Assembly: GCF_000934545.1 (NCBI RefSeq)
Contig: NZ_CP010554.1
Location: 1,612,001-1,676,000, forward strand
DNA length: 64,000 nt
Direction: 5' to 3'
From: Rugosibacter aromaticivorans
Lineage (GTDB): Bacteria; Pseudomonadota; Gammaproteobacteria; Burkholderiales; Rhodocyclaceae
Shown here: positions 27,323 through 36,511 of the stretch, in pieces
Layout of the letters: each line of letters opens with the position of its first letter
How positions within the stretch are numbered: the stretch's first letter is position 1
Notes under the pieces: generated by a model
Databases searched by the model: none
What the model was told of the DNA's origin: nothing
What the model saw: only the letters and a program-made list of their open reading frames with translations
Position numbers and translations under genes: made by a program

Positions 27323-27691
27323 CTAAGGCATTTCGACAAAAACAGCGCCCTCTTCCTCGCTCGCCTTGAAGGTGGGAACCGGCGCCGGTTTCTTGCCCAT
27401 GCCGATCATGCCGTGCATGAACTTGGGCATCGGGATACCGAGAAAGGAGTTCGCCCAGTTGAGATTCTTGCCCGTGCAAATATCGAAACGCGAGCCGTGC
27501 CAAGGGCATTGAATCACGCCATCAACCACCTTGCCGCCTTTCATGGACAGCCCCAGATGCGTACATTTACTGGAGATCGCGCAAACCTTGCCCTGTACGC
27601 GGGTCAATAACACGGATTGCCCATTTGCCTGCACCGCATGCAGTTGCGTTTCCTTAACGTCATTTGAACCGGCCACTTTGATTCGTTTCAT
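27323..27691 (-). CDS. Rieske [2Fe-2S] protein
   Basis: A 122-residue protein from ATG 27691 with a CAGGAG site. The Rieske pair SKCTHLGLSMKGG and IQCPWHGSRFD supplies two Cys and two His ligands. Its small size and lack of a membrane anchor suggest a soluble ferredoxin, as used by ring-hydroxylating or nitrite-reductase-type systems. The C-terminal part (FLGIPMPKFMHGMIGMGKKP) is unusual for ferredoxins. No oxygenase gene is adjacent. Confidence 0.87.
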   Translation of the reverse strand: MKRIKVAGSNDVKETQLHAVQANGQSVLLTRVQGKVCAISSKCTHLGLSMKGGKVVDGVIQCPWHGSRFDICTGKNLNWANSFLGIPMPKFMHGMIGMGKKPAPVPTFKASEEEGAVFVEMP

Positions 27692-27775
27692 GAAATTCTC
27701 CTGAGTGTTGATGAACAACGGCGCACCCAACCATTGGGATGGCAATTACTAAAAGTGTAGATCAAAACAAGTCAA

Positions 27776-28174
27776 TCACGGCGAAACAGGCACCACAGCC
27801 ATGGTACAACGCGAAACACACACCGGCTTACTGTCTTCATCAACAATCCGTATATCCCAAACCTGGGTACGGCGGCCAATATGTATCGGCGTGGCTGTCG
27901 CTGTTACCACACCATCCCGCTTGCCGCGCAAATGATTCGCGTTGATCTCCAACCCTACTGCGGTTTCCTTGCCTGGATCAAGATTCAAGCATGCAGCCAC
28001 CGAGGCAACTGTTTCAGCCAGCACGACTGATGCGCCGCCATGCAGCAACCCAAACGTCTGATGTACTTTGGGCCCAACCGGCATAGTTGCCACCACACGA
28101 TTTTTCGTCTGTTCTACAAGTTCAATGTCAAGCGTTGAAAGTAAAGTCTGTTGGGTCGTGGAAAATTCGTTCAT
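27776..28174 (-). CDS. Hotdog-fold thioesterase (PaaI-like)
   Basis: A 132-residue protein from ATG 28174. The hotdog pattern TFGLLHGGASVVLAETVASV is present, with the HGG loop typical of PaaI/YbgC-type acyl-CoA thioesterases, then VGLEINANHLR and the closing strands. It probably hydrolyses acyl-CoA or aryl-CoA esters in the cytoplasm. It is alone on this strand but follows the catabolic flavour of neighbouring genes. Confidence 0.87.
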   Translation of the reverse strand: MNEFSTTQQTLLSTLDIELVEQTKNRVVATMPVGPKVHQTFGLLHGGASVVLAETVASVAACLNLDPGKETAVGLEINANHLRGKRDGVVTATATPIHIGRRTQVWDIRIVDEDSKPVCVSRCTMAVVPVSP

Positions 28175-28310
28175 CAATAGCTCCTGAAAATTGCGTACTA
28201 CTTATAACTGCTCATAAACGTTTATAACTTATTTCCGTCGCTTAACCAAGACAGACTGCACGGCCTGAACTATCTTACCTGTGGCGACCCCTCTAATTCT
28301 TTAATGTCAG

Positions 28311-29285
28311 TCAGGCAGGCGCCAGCAGAAAATCACGCACCACGGCGATTTGCTCTTCGCTCATCAGCCAGGGCGCATGGCCCACGCCGGGGAATTCCAC
28401 CACCTGTACTTGAGGCCCGCTTTTTTGCATGCGCTCCACCGTGTCAGGCGTTAGTAAATCAGAATCCCCGCCGCGCAACACTAATACCGGACAACGCACC
28501 TTATCCCAAATCGGCCACATATCAATGCCCGAGAGAAAATTCATGCTGAGCGTCACCCCCTCCAAACCCTGCGCAGGAATGGCACCAATAATGGCCGGAT
28601 CCCACCCCAGACGAAACCCGCCCGCCGACTGCAACACCACACTATGGCGCGTCACATCACGCCACTGCTCATCCGTTAGCGGCCCGAAATTGACACAGGT
28701 CTCACGCAAATACTGCTCGGCTTCCTCAAGATCAGCAAAGTGCGGATTCTCGTTGCCATGCTCACGATGCAAGCGATGCAACGCACGCCAGGGAACCAGC
28801 GGCCCCACATCATTTAACACCAAACGACGAATCGGCGAACCAGTACGAGCGGCGAGCATCATGCCGATCAAGCCACCCATCGATGTACCCACCCAATCCA
28901 CCTGTGGCAATGGGTTTTCTCGCACTCGGTCTTCTTTCGCAGAGCGCTCCAAAAGTGACGATAAAAAACCGCCAGATGATGGCGGCGGTGCCGTCAGCCG
29001 CGCAATCAGCGCTGCCGCGTCTGACTGGTAAAGCGCAAAACCGTAGTCATTTTTATGCTCCAACCAATCGCTGGCCCCGCGCCCCACCACATCTGGGCAA
29101 GCAACGCGACAAGTGCGCGACAACTCTGCCGCCAGCGCATCGAAGTCATGGCTGTTGCGCGTCAAACCATGCACGCAGATAATGGTTTGCGCCGCATCCG
29201 CAGCCCCCCATTCGGTATAAGCCACCGTGTGAAAACCATGCGGATCAAGAGCGGGAAAGTGGCACAGGCGTGGTTGAGTATCCAT
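28311..29285 (-). CDS. Alpha/beta-fold hydrolase with an inserted loop
   Basis: A 324-residue serine hydrolase. It has the oxyanion HGLTRNSHDFD region near residue 40, the nucleophile elbow GTSMGG near 133, an Asp in LRGGDSDLLTP and the catalytic His in GVGHAPWL. Compared with relatives, about 27 extra residues (APPPSSGGFLSSLLERSAKE and some following) lie between ALIARL and VDWVGTSMGG; the DNA there has a small hairpin and looks inserted. The frame is kept. The substrate is unknown. Confidence 0.87.
   Translation of the reverse strand: MDTQPRLCHFPALDPHGFHTVAYTEWGAADAAQTIICVHGLTRNSHDFDALAAELSRTCRVACPDVVGRGASDWLEHKNDYGFALYQSDAAALIARLTAPPPSSGGFLSSLLERSAKEDRVRENPLPQVDWVGTSMGGLIGMMLAARTGSPIRRLVLNDVGPLVPWRALHRLHREHGNENPHFADLEEAEQYLRETCVNFGPLTDEQWRDVTRHSVVLQSAGGFRLGWDPAIIGAIPAQGLEGVTLSMNFLSGIDMWPIWDKVRCPVLVLRGGDSDLLTPDTVERMQKSGPQVQVVEFPGVGHAPWLMSEEQIAVVRDFLLAPA
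28908..28990. repeat. In-frame insertion of a second type inside the hydrolase gene
   Basis: About 80 bases with GGTCTTCTTTCGCAGAGCGC, an AAAAAACC run and a CCGCC-AGATGAT-GGCGG hairpin (28969-28985). It codes for residues that homologues lack. I saw no second copy in the window, so its repeat nature is inference from the parallel with the other invaded genes. Confidence 0.4.
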
Positions 29286-29349
29286 GCCCGTAGAGTGCCA
29301 TCTTTTGTCGCAAGAGGGAAGGCCAAAAACACGAAGGCCACAAACAAAA

Positions 29350-29377
29350 AACCCGCGAAAATTGCTTTTTGCGGGTT
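29350..29377 (-). terminator. Intrinsic terminator for tRNA-Asp
   Basis: On the minus strand AACCCGC and GCGGGTT arms are followed by a T run, 16 bases past the tRNA 3' end. Confidence 0.85.
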
Positions 29378-29392
29378 GTGATATTGCATTTT

Positions 29393-29469
29393 TGGCGGAG
29401 CGGACGAGACTCGAACTCGCGACCCCCGGCGTGACAGGCCGGTATTCTAACCAACTGAACTACCGCTCC
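29393..29469 (-). tRNA. tRNA-Asp (GTC)
   Basis: The minus strand begins GGAGCGGTAGTTCAGTTGGT, has the anticodon loop CTGTCAC with GTC, a TTCGAGT T-loop, a closing CCGCTCC stem and an encoded CCA. All four stems pair. It is 77 nucleotides with CCA. Confidence 0.97.
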
Positions 29470-29549
29470 GCAGCGGAAGGCGTGCATTATTTCACAACAC
29501 ATAAACAAGTGCAAGAAAAAGCGCGCAAGTCAGACAAGATGTTCTGCCT

Positions 29550-30735
29550 TTAACCCAAGGGATGACCCTTTAAACCGTATTGTGTGCGGCCATAAAACAT
29601 CATGTGGTCTTCGTAAATCTGCGTCACGTGAATGGATAGCATAAACAGGTCACGCACAAACACTTCGACCAGATCTCCCTTGTATATGGCAACTCCGTCG
29701 AGTAACTCCAGTGTTCTGAAACCCACTTGCGACGCTGTCCGGGCAATGGATGAACGTCATGCACCCAGGCGGTTGCTGTCGATTTCAGGCACGAGCGGAA
29801 TACCCTGCCGACTCCAGGATTCTATTTGCCCGGCATAACGTGCATGCAGGGCTTCGATTTGTTCGACCCAAGTCGTCACTTCGCCCACATTACATTGCGC
29901 GACGAGGGACTCCCATTCTTTCCTGCCCAACACCACGCGTTGGCGTGTACGAATTCTTTCATGCAACTCTTTATGCAAGCGCTGGACAGTCCCGACCGCA
30001 ATGGCGCTAAAAGAGGCCATCGCCCCTGCAGGCATATAGGGCACGCGATACACCGGCTCTTCGGGATCATAGTCACCGCCCATGGGTTGGGCATCATTCT
30101 TCACCGCGCCTGCAGGGAAAATCCGGTGCCAGGGAACAAACACATTCTCCACCTGAAGGCCATTGCTGACGGTACCCCGTAGTCTGAGGGTATCCCAGTT
30201 GCGAATGATCTTGCCCTCGGCAACCTTGATCGTTATCAGACAGGGTTGCGGACCGGTAGTGGTGCCGGGCAAATCAATAATGGCCCCCCAGGCCGATCCA
30301 GCCACAAAAGTCGATACCGCTGCCCTGGTTCCATTGCCTGCTTAACCGAACTCCGCCGGGCACAATCTCGGCTTTGCCGATAGGGAAAAAAATGTCGGCA
30401 ACAAACTCGTCGGTCGCAAAAATCTCTTCCCGTCCGGCGGGCGGTAACAAGGCAACCCAGCCTTCATGCAAAGACATGAATGACGTCACCCAGGCACCCG
30501 GCATATGCTGGGCAACCGTTCTGGCCACCTCGGCGAGGGTGCCATACCCCAAGCCAAACCCGCCATGGCGTTTGGGCCGTAGCAGGCGATGTAACCGGGT
30601 TTCAAAAATGGCCTCTTTCAGTTTGATGGAATACCCGCCATTGCGGTCTGCATCAAACAACCCCGCCTCGGCAACCTGGCCTACATATTCCGCCCGCTTG
30701 ATGGCTTCGTCAGGGTTAAAACAGTCATGCGCCCT
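29550..30735 (-). pseudogene. HsaA/DszC-like flavin-dependent monooxygenase, inactivated
   Basis: Read on the minus strand, this is an acyl-CoA-dehydrogenase-fold monooxygenase: GLFDADRNGGYSIKLKEAIF at the start, RPKRHGGFGLGYGTLAEVAR, LSRQWNQGSGIDFCGW, LRLRGTVSNGLQVENVFVP and YEDHMMFYGRTQYGLKGHPL at the end. A run of six G (30284-30289) holds one base too many, shifting the frame after FCGWIGLG. A TGA at 29757-29759 stops the second part 69 codons early. The N-terminus also lacks a start codon in frame. At least three lesions make it a pseudogene. Family members hydroxylate phenolic or steroid-derived rings with reduced flavin. Confidence 0.83.
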
Positions 30736-30817
30736 CTGTCATGATTTTTTCGAAACCGTTGCGTCTAAAATCGACCGACCAGGTATTTTTTCCTCATCAA
30801 GAGTTATCCCAATTGTC

Positions 30818-31804
30818 ATGAATTTGCTCGATTATTCCCACGGCATTTATGCGTTTGACTCAGGTTATCTGCGCCCCAATCTTGTTGCCGTACACCTGAT
30901 AGAAAGCGCTGGCCGCGTGGCGTTTGTTGATACGGGTACATTTGAAACCCTGCCACATGCGCTGGCCGCATTAGAGCGCCTTGGCCTCACGCCCGAGGCC
31001 GTGGATTACGTCATGCTCACGCACATCCATCTCGATCACGCCGGTGGCGCGGGCGTGATGATGGCAGTCTTCCCTAACGCCCGACTGGTGGTGCATCCGC
31101 GCGGCGCGCGACACATGGCCGAGCCGTCGAAACTGATGGTTGGGGTCGAGGCCGTGTATGGCAAAGAACGCACACGGGAACTCTATGGCGAGCTCAAACC
31201 GATTGCCGCCGAGCGCATCATCGAAGCGCACGACGGCACGCGCCTGCGCTTGGGCGAGCGCGAGCTGCTGTGCATCGACACGCCCGGCCATGCCCGCCAC
31301 CACATCGCCATTTTCGATACGCAGTCGAGAGGCATCTTTACCGGGGATACCTTAGGCATCAGCTATCGCGAACTCGTGGTCGATGGCCGCCCATTTCTCT
31401 TTCCCACCACCTCGCCTTCGCAGTTCGATCCCCTCGCCATGTGCGCTTCGGTCGAACGCATGATGGTGCTGCAACCGGAAGCTGCCTACCTCACACATTT
31501 CGGACGCTTGTCCGAGCCGCATCGGCATGCGCCGGAGCTGTTGCATCGCATGGATGATTTCGTTCGCATTGCTAAAGATGCAGCACGTGATGCCGCACAA
31601 AAAGTCGGTGCTGGTGGCACGGCGGCAAATACCTTGCACGAGATCATTAACGCCGCCCTTAGCACCAACCTGCGCGACTATCTGCTCACCGCAGCTCGCA
31701 CTCACGGCTCACGCTTGAGCGACGACGAACTCATGTCCATTCTGCACATTGACATTGATCTCAACGCGCAAGGGTTGGCGCTCTGGGCCGCAATGGCAGT
31801 TTGA
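30818..31804 (+). CDS. Cytoplasmic MBL-fold hydrolase
   Basis: A 328-residue protein from ATG 30818 (MNLLDYSHGIYAFDSGYLRP). The zinc motif THIHLDHAGG is near residue 70, DTPGHARHH near 155 and FTGDTLG near 177. The Asp/His set resembles glyoxalase-II-type hydrolases. Residues about 260-270 (AQKVGAGGTAAN) are an in-frame antisense copy of the dispersed repeat in the C-terminal helical part. The gene ends just before the B12 riboswitch. The substrate is unknown. Confidence 0.87.
   Translation: MNLLDYSHGIYAFDSGYLRPNLVAVHLIESAGRVAFVDTGTFETLPHALAALERLGLTPEAVDYVMLTHIHLDHAGGAGVMMAVFPNARLVVHPRGARHMAEPSKLMVGVEAVYGKERTRELYGELKPIAAERIIEAHDGTRLRLGERELLCIDTPGHARHHIAIFDTQSRGIFTGDTLGISYRELVVDGRPFLFPTTSPSQFDPLAMCASVERMMVLQPEAAYLTHFGRLSEPHRHAPELLHRMDDFVRIAKDAARDAAQKVGAGGTAANTLHEIINAALSTNLRDYLLTAARTHGSRLSDDELMSILHIDIDLNAQGLALWAAMAV
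31599..31624 (-). repeat. Dispersed repeat copy 10, antisense inside an MBL gene
   Basis: The plus strand reads AAAAGTCGGTGCTGGTGGCA then CGGCGGC, encoding KVGAGGTAA in the gene's frame. It matches the inverted minimal element. Confidence 0.8.
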
Positions 31805-31869
31805 AAACGCGCTAACGACCTGCCACACTGGGCTCTCAGCCAAGTCGAATATCCCCTGCTATACTGCGC

Positions 31870-32090
31870 ACCGTTCGTGGTGTCCGCGCATGAGTCTTCA
31901 TGCCGGATGAAACGGGAAGCCGGTGCGTGTTTTGCCTATTCGCAACAACACAATTCCGGCGCTGCCCCCGCAACGGTAAGGAAGTGCGGCTGCCTCACAA
32001 CGCCACTGGAAAGATCTCAAAATATTCCGGGAAGGCGAGGTAGCAAGACTTCCAAGCCCGGAGACCGGCCATGGACATCCGTATCAGATG
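31870..32090 (+). ncRNA. Cobalamin riboswitch upstream of btuB
   Basis: Conserved B12-riboswitch segments occur in order: GGATGAAACGGGAAGCCGGT (about 31904), GCTGCCCCCGCAACGGTAA (about 31962), CGCCACTGGAAA, CGGGAAGGCG and the B12 box AGCCCGGAGACCGGCC ending at 32070. The switch lies about 150 bases before the btuB start. When adenosylcobalamin binds, such RNAs normally shut down translation or transcription. A pyrimidine-rich CCTCCCTC near 32180 could cover the GGGAG ribosome site of btuB. Confidence 0.95.
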
Positions 32091-32243
32091 CTGCGGGGTA
32101 GCCGCGTCGGACGTGCGATGTTCGTTGCGCCTTGGAAATTTTGGCACCTTCAAACATCACCCCTCCCTTCGGTTCCTCCCTCGCCTCTGATTTTTTGAGC
32201 TACCGGCTTGCGGGGACGCACGCCGGAAACAGGGAGTCCATTC

Positions 32244-34148
32244 ATGCATCATTCATTCCGTGTCACCGCCCTTACCGCAGCTGTCTTTGCTGCATTCTCC
32301 GCCCACGCCACAGAAGAAACCGATCCCGCAGCTGTGGTGGTCATCGCCACCCGCCAGCCGAGCCGTATCAGTTCCTTAACCACAGACGTCACACTGATTG
32401 ACCGTACTGCGATTGAAGAAGCCGGACCGAATGCCACCCTCGGCGACCTGCTGACGCGCGTACCCGGCATCGAGCTTTCTCGCCAGGGAAGTCGCGGCTC
32501 ACCTGAAGGCGTATTCATACGCGGGGCCAATACCGGCCACACCCTGGTGCTGATCGACGGCTTCCGTGCCAGCTCCGCCACGCTGGGCCAGACGGCTATC
32601 GAGTCGCTCCCTTTGTCGCAAATCGAACGCATTGAAGTCCTGCGCGGCGCAGCCTCCGCACTATATGGCTCTGAGGCCATCGGCGGCGTTATTCGCATTA
32701 CCACCCGGCCCTCCGCCGATAGCCCACGTCTCGATGTCAGCCTGGGCGCAGGCAGCCGTGGCGCACAGGAAGCCTCTCTGGCCCATGCCGGACACTTCGG
32801 GCAGTTCGATTATGCGTTACGGCTAAGCGACTCGCACAGCCGTGGGGTTTCTGCCATCACCAACCAATCCAGTTCTGCTTTCAACGCCGACAAAGATGGT
32901 TTTTGGCGCCGCACGATGGCACTGCACGTCAACTGGCGACCAAGTGAAAAAACCGAAATCGGCGCCCAATGGTTCGAGACCGATGGCATGAACCGCTTTG
33001 ATGCCGACGGCTTCCCTCCCTTTGGACCACCCGCTAGCTCTGATTGGCAAACCCGCCACAAGATCACCAATTATGCAGCTCACGCCAAGACGCAACTCGT
33101 CGACAACTGGAGCAGTGAACTCCGCGTTGGCCGTAGCGAAGATAACAGTGTGTCAACGCCCTCCTTTACCCTTGGGCAAGCAAATGACAGCTTCAAGACA
33201 CGGCAGGATCAGTTTGTCTGGCAGAACGACATTAACCTGCCGCTTGGCAAAGCACTGGTTGCCATAGAAACCTTGCGCGAAGAAATCGCCTCGACCAACA
33301 TTTACACAGGCACGCAGCGCACGACCGATTCGCTCGTTCTCGGCTGGAATGGCAGCGCCGGTGCACACTCCTGGCAAGTCGCTGCACGTCATGATGACAA
33401 CTCCCAGTTTGGCGGCAAGACGACGCAAACATTGGGTTACGGTTTCCGCTTTGCTCCCGCCTGGCGCATTTCCGCAAATACAGGAACGTCGTTCAAGGCC
33501 CCCACCTTCAACGATCTGTATTTTCCGAACACGCCCTTCGTTGGCGTCGGCAATCCCGCTCTGCAACCCGAAACAGGCCGCAGTCAGGAACTCGCCTTGC
33601 ACTATGAAGAAGGCAGCACCCAGGCATCGCTCACCGCCTTTCGCAACACCATTCGCAACCTGATTCAATGGGAAGAGTCTCCTCCCGGTTCGTTCTTCTA
33701 CACACCGCGCAATGTTGGCCAGGCGCGGATTACTGGCTGGACTGCCGCCACATCGACGCGCCTCGCCGGCTGGACACTGGGTGGTCATCTCACCGTGCAG
33801 GACCCGAAAGATACGGATACCGGCGAATATCTGATACGGCGAGCGAAAAAATTTGCCACACTGTCACTCGGCCAGGATACCGGCCGTTGGTCGTGGGGCG
33901 GCGAAATTCAGGGTTCGGGGCCACGCTACGATGCGCCTGATTTTTTCACCAAGAAAAATACGAAGAAAATGGGCGGCTACGGTGTGGTCAATCTTCATGG
34001 CGAATATCAGTTCGATCACGGCTGGTCGGTCTTTTCCCGCGTAGACAATCTTTTCGACAAGCGCTATGAGTTGGCAACCAGCTCGACAACCAACTATGCC
34101 TCGCTCGGCACGACCGTGTTCGCCGGGGTACGCTTCGTGCTGAAATAA
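32244..34148 (+). CDS. btuB: TonB-dependent outer-membrane cobalamin receptor
   Basis: A 634-residue receptor from ATG 32244 (GGGAG site). A signal peptide (about 22 residues, ending AHA) is followed by a TonB-box-like VVVIATR and the plug domain: LTRVPGIELSRQGSRGS, VFIRGANTGHTLVLIDGFR and IEVLRGAASALYGSEAIGGVI. A 22-strand barrel with alternating aromatic strands follows, closing with VDNLFDKRYELA and a final beta-strand. It takes up cobalamin across the outer membrane with TonB energy. The riboswitch upstream and btuCD downstream confirm the role. Confidence 0.95.
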   Translation: MHHSFRVTALTAAVFAAFSAHATEETDPAAVVVIATRQPSRISSLTTDVTLIDRTAIEEAGPNATLGDLLTRVPGIELSRQGSRGSPEGVFIRGANTGHTLVLIDGFRASSATLGQTAIESLPLSQIERIEVLRGAASALYGSEAIGGVIRITTRPSADSPRLDVSLGAGSRGAQEASLAHAGHFGQFDYALRLSDSHSRGVSAITNQSSSAFNADKDGFWRRTMALHVNWRPSEKTEIGAQWFETDGMNRFDADGFPPFGPPASSDWQTRHKITNYAAHAKTQLVDNWSSELRVGRSEDNSVSTPSFTLGQANDSFKTRQDQFVWQNDINLPLGKALVAIETLREEIASTNIYTGTQRTTDSLVLGWNGSAGAHSWQVAARHDDNSQFGGKTTQTLGYGFRFAPAWRISANTGTSFKAPTFNDLYFPNTPFVGVGNPALQPETGRSQELALHYEEGSTQASLTAFRNTIRNLIQWEESPPGSFFYTPRNVGQARITGWTAATSTRLAGWTLGGHLTVQDPKDTDTGEYLIRRAKKFATLSLGQDTGRWSWGGEIQGSGPRYDAPDFFTKKNTKKMGGYGVVNLHGEYQFDHGWSVFSRVDNLFDKRYELATSSTTNYASLGTTVFAGVRFVLK

Positions 34149-34151
34149 CCC

Positions 34152-35180
34152 ATGCCCTCCCGCCGCCGCGCCCTCACCGTTCTTGCCCTGCTCCTCGCGT
34201 TGGTGGGGGTGAGTTTCGTTGTGGCGCTGGCGGCGGGGAGCATTCCGGTCACAACACATGATTTGCTTGCTGCACTGTTCGGTGGAACGTTTGATGGGAA
34301 TTTTAATAGTGCGGGCGAGACTTCCTTGGCCGTGGAAGTCATTCGCGGTTTGCGTCTGCCGCGTGCGCTGGGGGCCTTCGCCTGCGGTGGCCTGCTGGCG
34401 CTGGCGGGCGCGCTGATGCAAGTGCTGTTGCGTAATCCGCTGGCTGACCCGTATGTACTGGGCATTTCCGGCGGCGCGGCGGTCGGCGCGCTGTTGGCGA
34501 TGCTCGCCGGGCTGGCACTCTGGTTCGTTGACCTGGCTGCGTTTGCCGGTGCCTTTGCAGCAATGCTCATCGTGTTCGGCTTGGCGCATGGCGACAGCAG
34601 CTGGACGCGCACGCGGCTGCTCCTCACCGGTGTCATCGTCGCCGCCGGTTGTGGCGCGGCGGTTGCCTTGATGCTATCGATTGCACCGGAAGCCCAGTTG
34701 CGTGGCATGCTCTTCTGGCTAATGGGCGATGCCGGACAAATCAGCGAGCCGCGTCCGGCGCTCGTGGTGCTGGCCACGGGGCTTGCCCTGGCGCTGCCCT
34801 TTGCCCGCGAGCTCAACCTTCTGGCGCGTGGCGATGTGCTGGCGCAAACGCTGGGCGTCTCGGTTAATCACGTCAAACGCGGGGTGTATTTTCTTGCCGC
34901 GCTGACCACTGCCACCGCCGTCACCACGGCGGGCAGCATTGGTTTCATTGGCCTCATCGTGCCGCATCTGACGCGCTTGGGGCTAATGAAGCTGGGCTGG
35001 GGAAATGATCAGCGCCTGCTGTTGCCCGCTGCCGCGCTCGTGGGTGGCAGCCTCTTGCTCTTGGCCGACACGCTGGCGCGCACGGTGGTTGCGCCGCAAC
35101 AGTTGCCTGTTGGCGTGCTCACCGCGCTGATCGGCGTGCCGGTGTTTCTGTTTCTGCTTGGCCACGACAAACACGCATGA
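34152..35180 (+). CDS. btuC: Cobalamin ABC transporter permease
   Basis: A 342-residue FecCD/BtuC-family membrane protein with about ten transmembrane segments. The family patterns RLPRALGAFACGGLLALAGA, LADPYVLGISGGAAVGA and GFIGLIVPHLTRL (the ATPase coupling loop) are present. Three bases separate it from btuB. It forms the inner-membrane pore with BtuD, fed by BtuF (51723-52670). Confidence 0.93.
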   Translation: MPSRRRALTVLALLLALVGVSFVVALAAGSIPVTTHDLLAALFGGTFDGNFNSAGETSLAVEVIRGLRLPRALGAFACGGLLALAGALMQVLLRNPLADPYVLGISGGAAVGALLAMLAGLALWFVDLAAFAGAFAAMLIVFGLAHGDSSWTRTRLLLTGVIVAAGCGAAVALMLSIAPEAQLRGMLFWLMGDAGQISEPRPALVVLATGLALALPFARELNLLARGDVLAQTLGVSVNHVKRGVYFLAALTTATAVTTAGSIGFIGLIVPHLTRLGLMKLGWGNDQRLLLPAAALVGGSLLLLADTLARTVVAPQQLPVGVLTALIGVPVFLFLLGHDKHA

Positions 35181-35190
35181 CATCACACGC

Positions 35191-35970
35191 ATGGCGCCAT
35201 TAATTTTCACCCGCAATTTATCTGTGCGCATTGGCGGCCACTCCATTTGCCGCGCGCTGAACTGGCAGGTTAACCCTGGCGAGCGCTGGGCGGTTCTCGG
35301 CAAAAATGGCGTCGGCAAATCCACCCTGCTGGCCACTCTCGCCGGTTTGCGGGCGCCAGATGCTGGCGAATTGACCATAGGCGGCGTCTCGCTGGCGCCG
35401 ACTTTCCATAGCGCAGCACATCGTCATCTGGCAAAAATACGCGGCTATCTCACCCAGCACCAAACGGATCCCTTTCCCTCGACCGTGATGGAAACCGCGC
35501 TGATCGGCCGCCATCCGCATCTGGGGCGCTGGGATTGGGAGTCCGCGGCCGACCGCGAGATCGCCCGCGCAGCACTTGCCGAAGTCGATCTCGCCGATTT
35601 TTCTGAACGCGAAGTGCAAACGCTGTCTGGCGGCGAGCGGCAGCGGCTGGCGGTGGCGCAACTCCTGACACAACAACCGCCGCTCTTCCTGCTCGACGAA
35701 CCGCTCACTCACCTCGATCTGTCGCATCAGGTCGCGGTCATGGAACTCTTCACACGCCAGGCGGCCGCAGGCGCAACGGTAGTTGCCGTACTGCACGACC
35801 CCGGCTTTGCCGTACGTTACTGCGAGCACGCCCTGCTTCTGTTTGGCAACGGCGAATGGCTTGCGGGGCCTGCCACTGACATCGTCACAACAGAGAACTT
35901 AAGTCGGCTCTATGGCCACCCCCTACGCGAATTGCGTGCCGAGGAGTTGCGCTGGTTTGTTCCCCTCTGA
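35191..35970 (+). CDS. btuD: Cobalamin ABC transporter ATPase
   Basis: A 259-residue ATPase. Walker A is LGKNGVGKSTLLATL, the signature LSGGERQRLAVAQLL, Walker B PLFLLDEPLTHLDL. ATG 35191 is preferred; a TTG at 35158 would overlap btuC. It powers BtuC. Residues GVSLAPTFHS (35384-35413) include GCGCCGACTTTCC, possibly a decayed copy of the dispersed repeat, but the alignment is natural enough to leave this open. Confidence 0.92.
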   Translation: MAPLIFTRNLSVRIGGHSICRALNWQVNPGERWAVLGKNGVGKSTLLATLAGLRAPDAGELTIGGVSLAPTFHSAAHRHLAKIRGYLTQHQTDPFPSTVMETALIGRHPHLGRWDWESAADREIARAALAEVDLADFSEREVQTLSGGERQRLAVAQLLTQQPPLFLLDEPLTHLDLSHQVAVMELFTRQAAAGATVVAVLHDPGFAVRYCEHALLLFGNGEWLAGPATDIVTTENLSRLYGHPLRELRAEELRWFVPL

Positions 35971-36072
35971 GGCATCGGTCGCGGTTCCATCGCCTGCAAC
36001 CCGATATTTTTTAGCCGCGCCCGGTTTAATAAATCTTCTTCTTGCCTGCCACGTGTGTTTTCGGATATGATC

Positions 36073-36290
36073 CAGGCTCGATCCGGGTTCTCCTGCGTGC
36101 AGTCTGTGCGCCGGAGTGAAACGGGAAGTCCGGTGCCTTTGGATAGCTGATCTTAAAATCATTGTCCAGACAGTCCGGCGCAGCCCCCGCTGCTGTAAAC
36201 CTGACAAATCTGTCCCAATGCCACTGTGCGATGCACGGGAAGGCGGACAGAGGCGAGTGAAGGTAAGCCAGAAGACCGGCCTTGATCGAG
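36073..36290 (+). ncRNA. Cobalamin riboswitch upstream of the cbi operon
   Basis: A second B12 riboswitch: GGAGTGAAACGGGAAGTCCGG (about 36113), GCGCAGCCCCCGCTGCTGTA (about 36178), TGCCACTG, CACGGGAAGGCG and GCCAGAAGACCGGCC ending near 36281. It precedes the CbiM-like gene by about 220 bases and probably controls the whole operon to bluB. Confidence 0.95.
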
Positions 36291-36511
36291 TGAATGGTAT
36301 GTACCCCGGGGTGAGGGTGTTGGCCGGTTTTGTTTGGCTTGCAGTTCGATGCGCAGTTTTGTTTGACTAGCTTTGTCTAATTTGTTTTATTGTGCCTGAG
36401 CGGCGATTTGTTATCGCTCGTCACAACCAGGCAATACCGACGTCAAACGTGATTGCAATGCTCCCCCCTCGCCATACCGATATTGATCGTTCATCGCAGA
36501 GGAGAAGCACA

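Noticed and set aside
30374..30817. N-terminal extension of the MBL-fold gene
   Set aside because: The open frame runs antisense through the monooxygenase pseudogene; the fold starts at ATG 30818.
35384..35413. Certain dispersed-repeat copy inside btuD
   Set aside because: GCGCCGACTTT matches the right block only and the protein aligns normally, so chance is possible.
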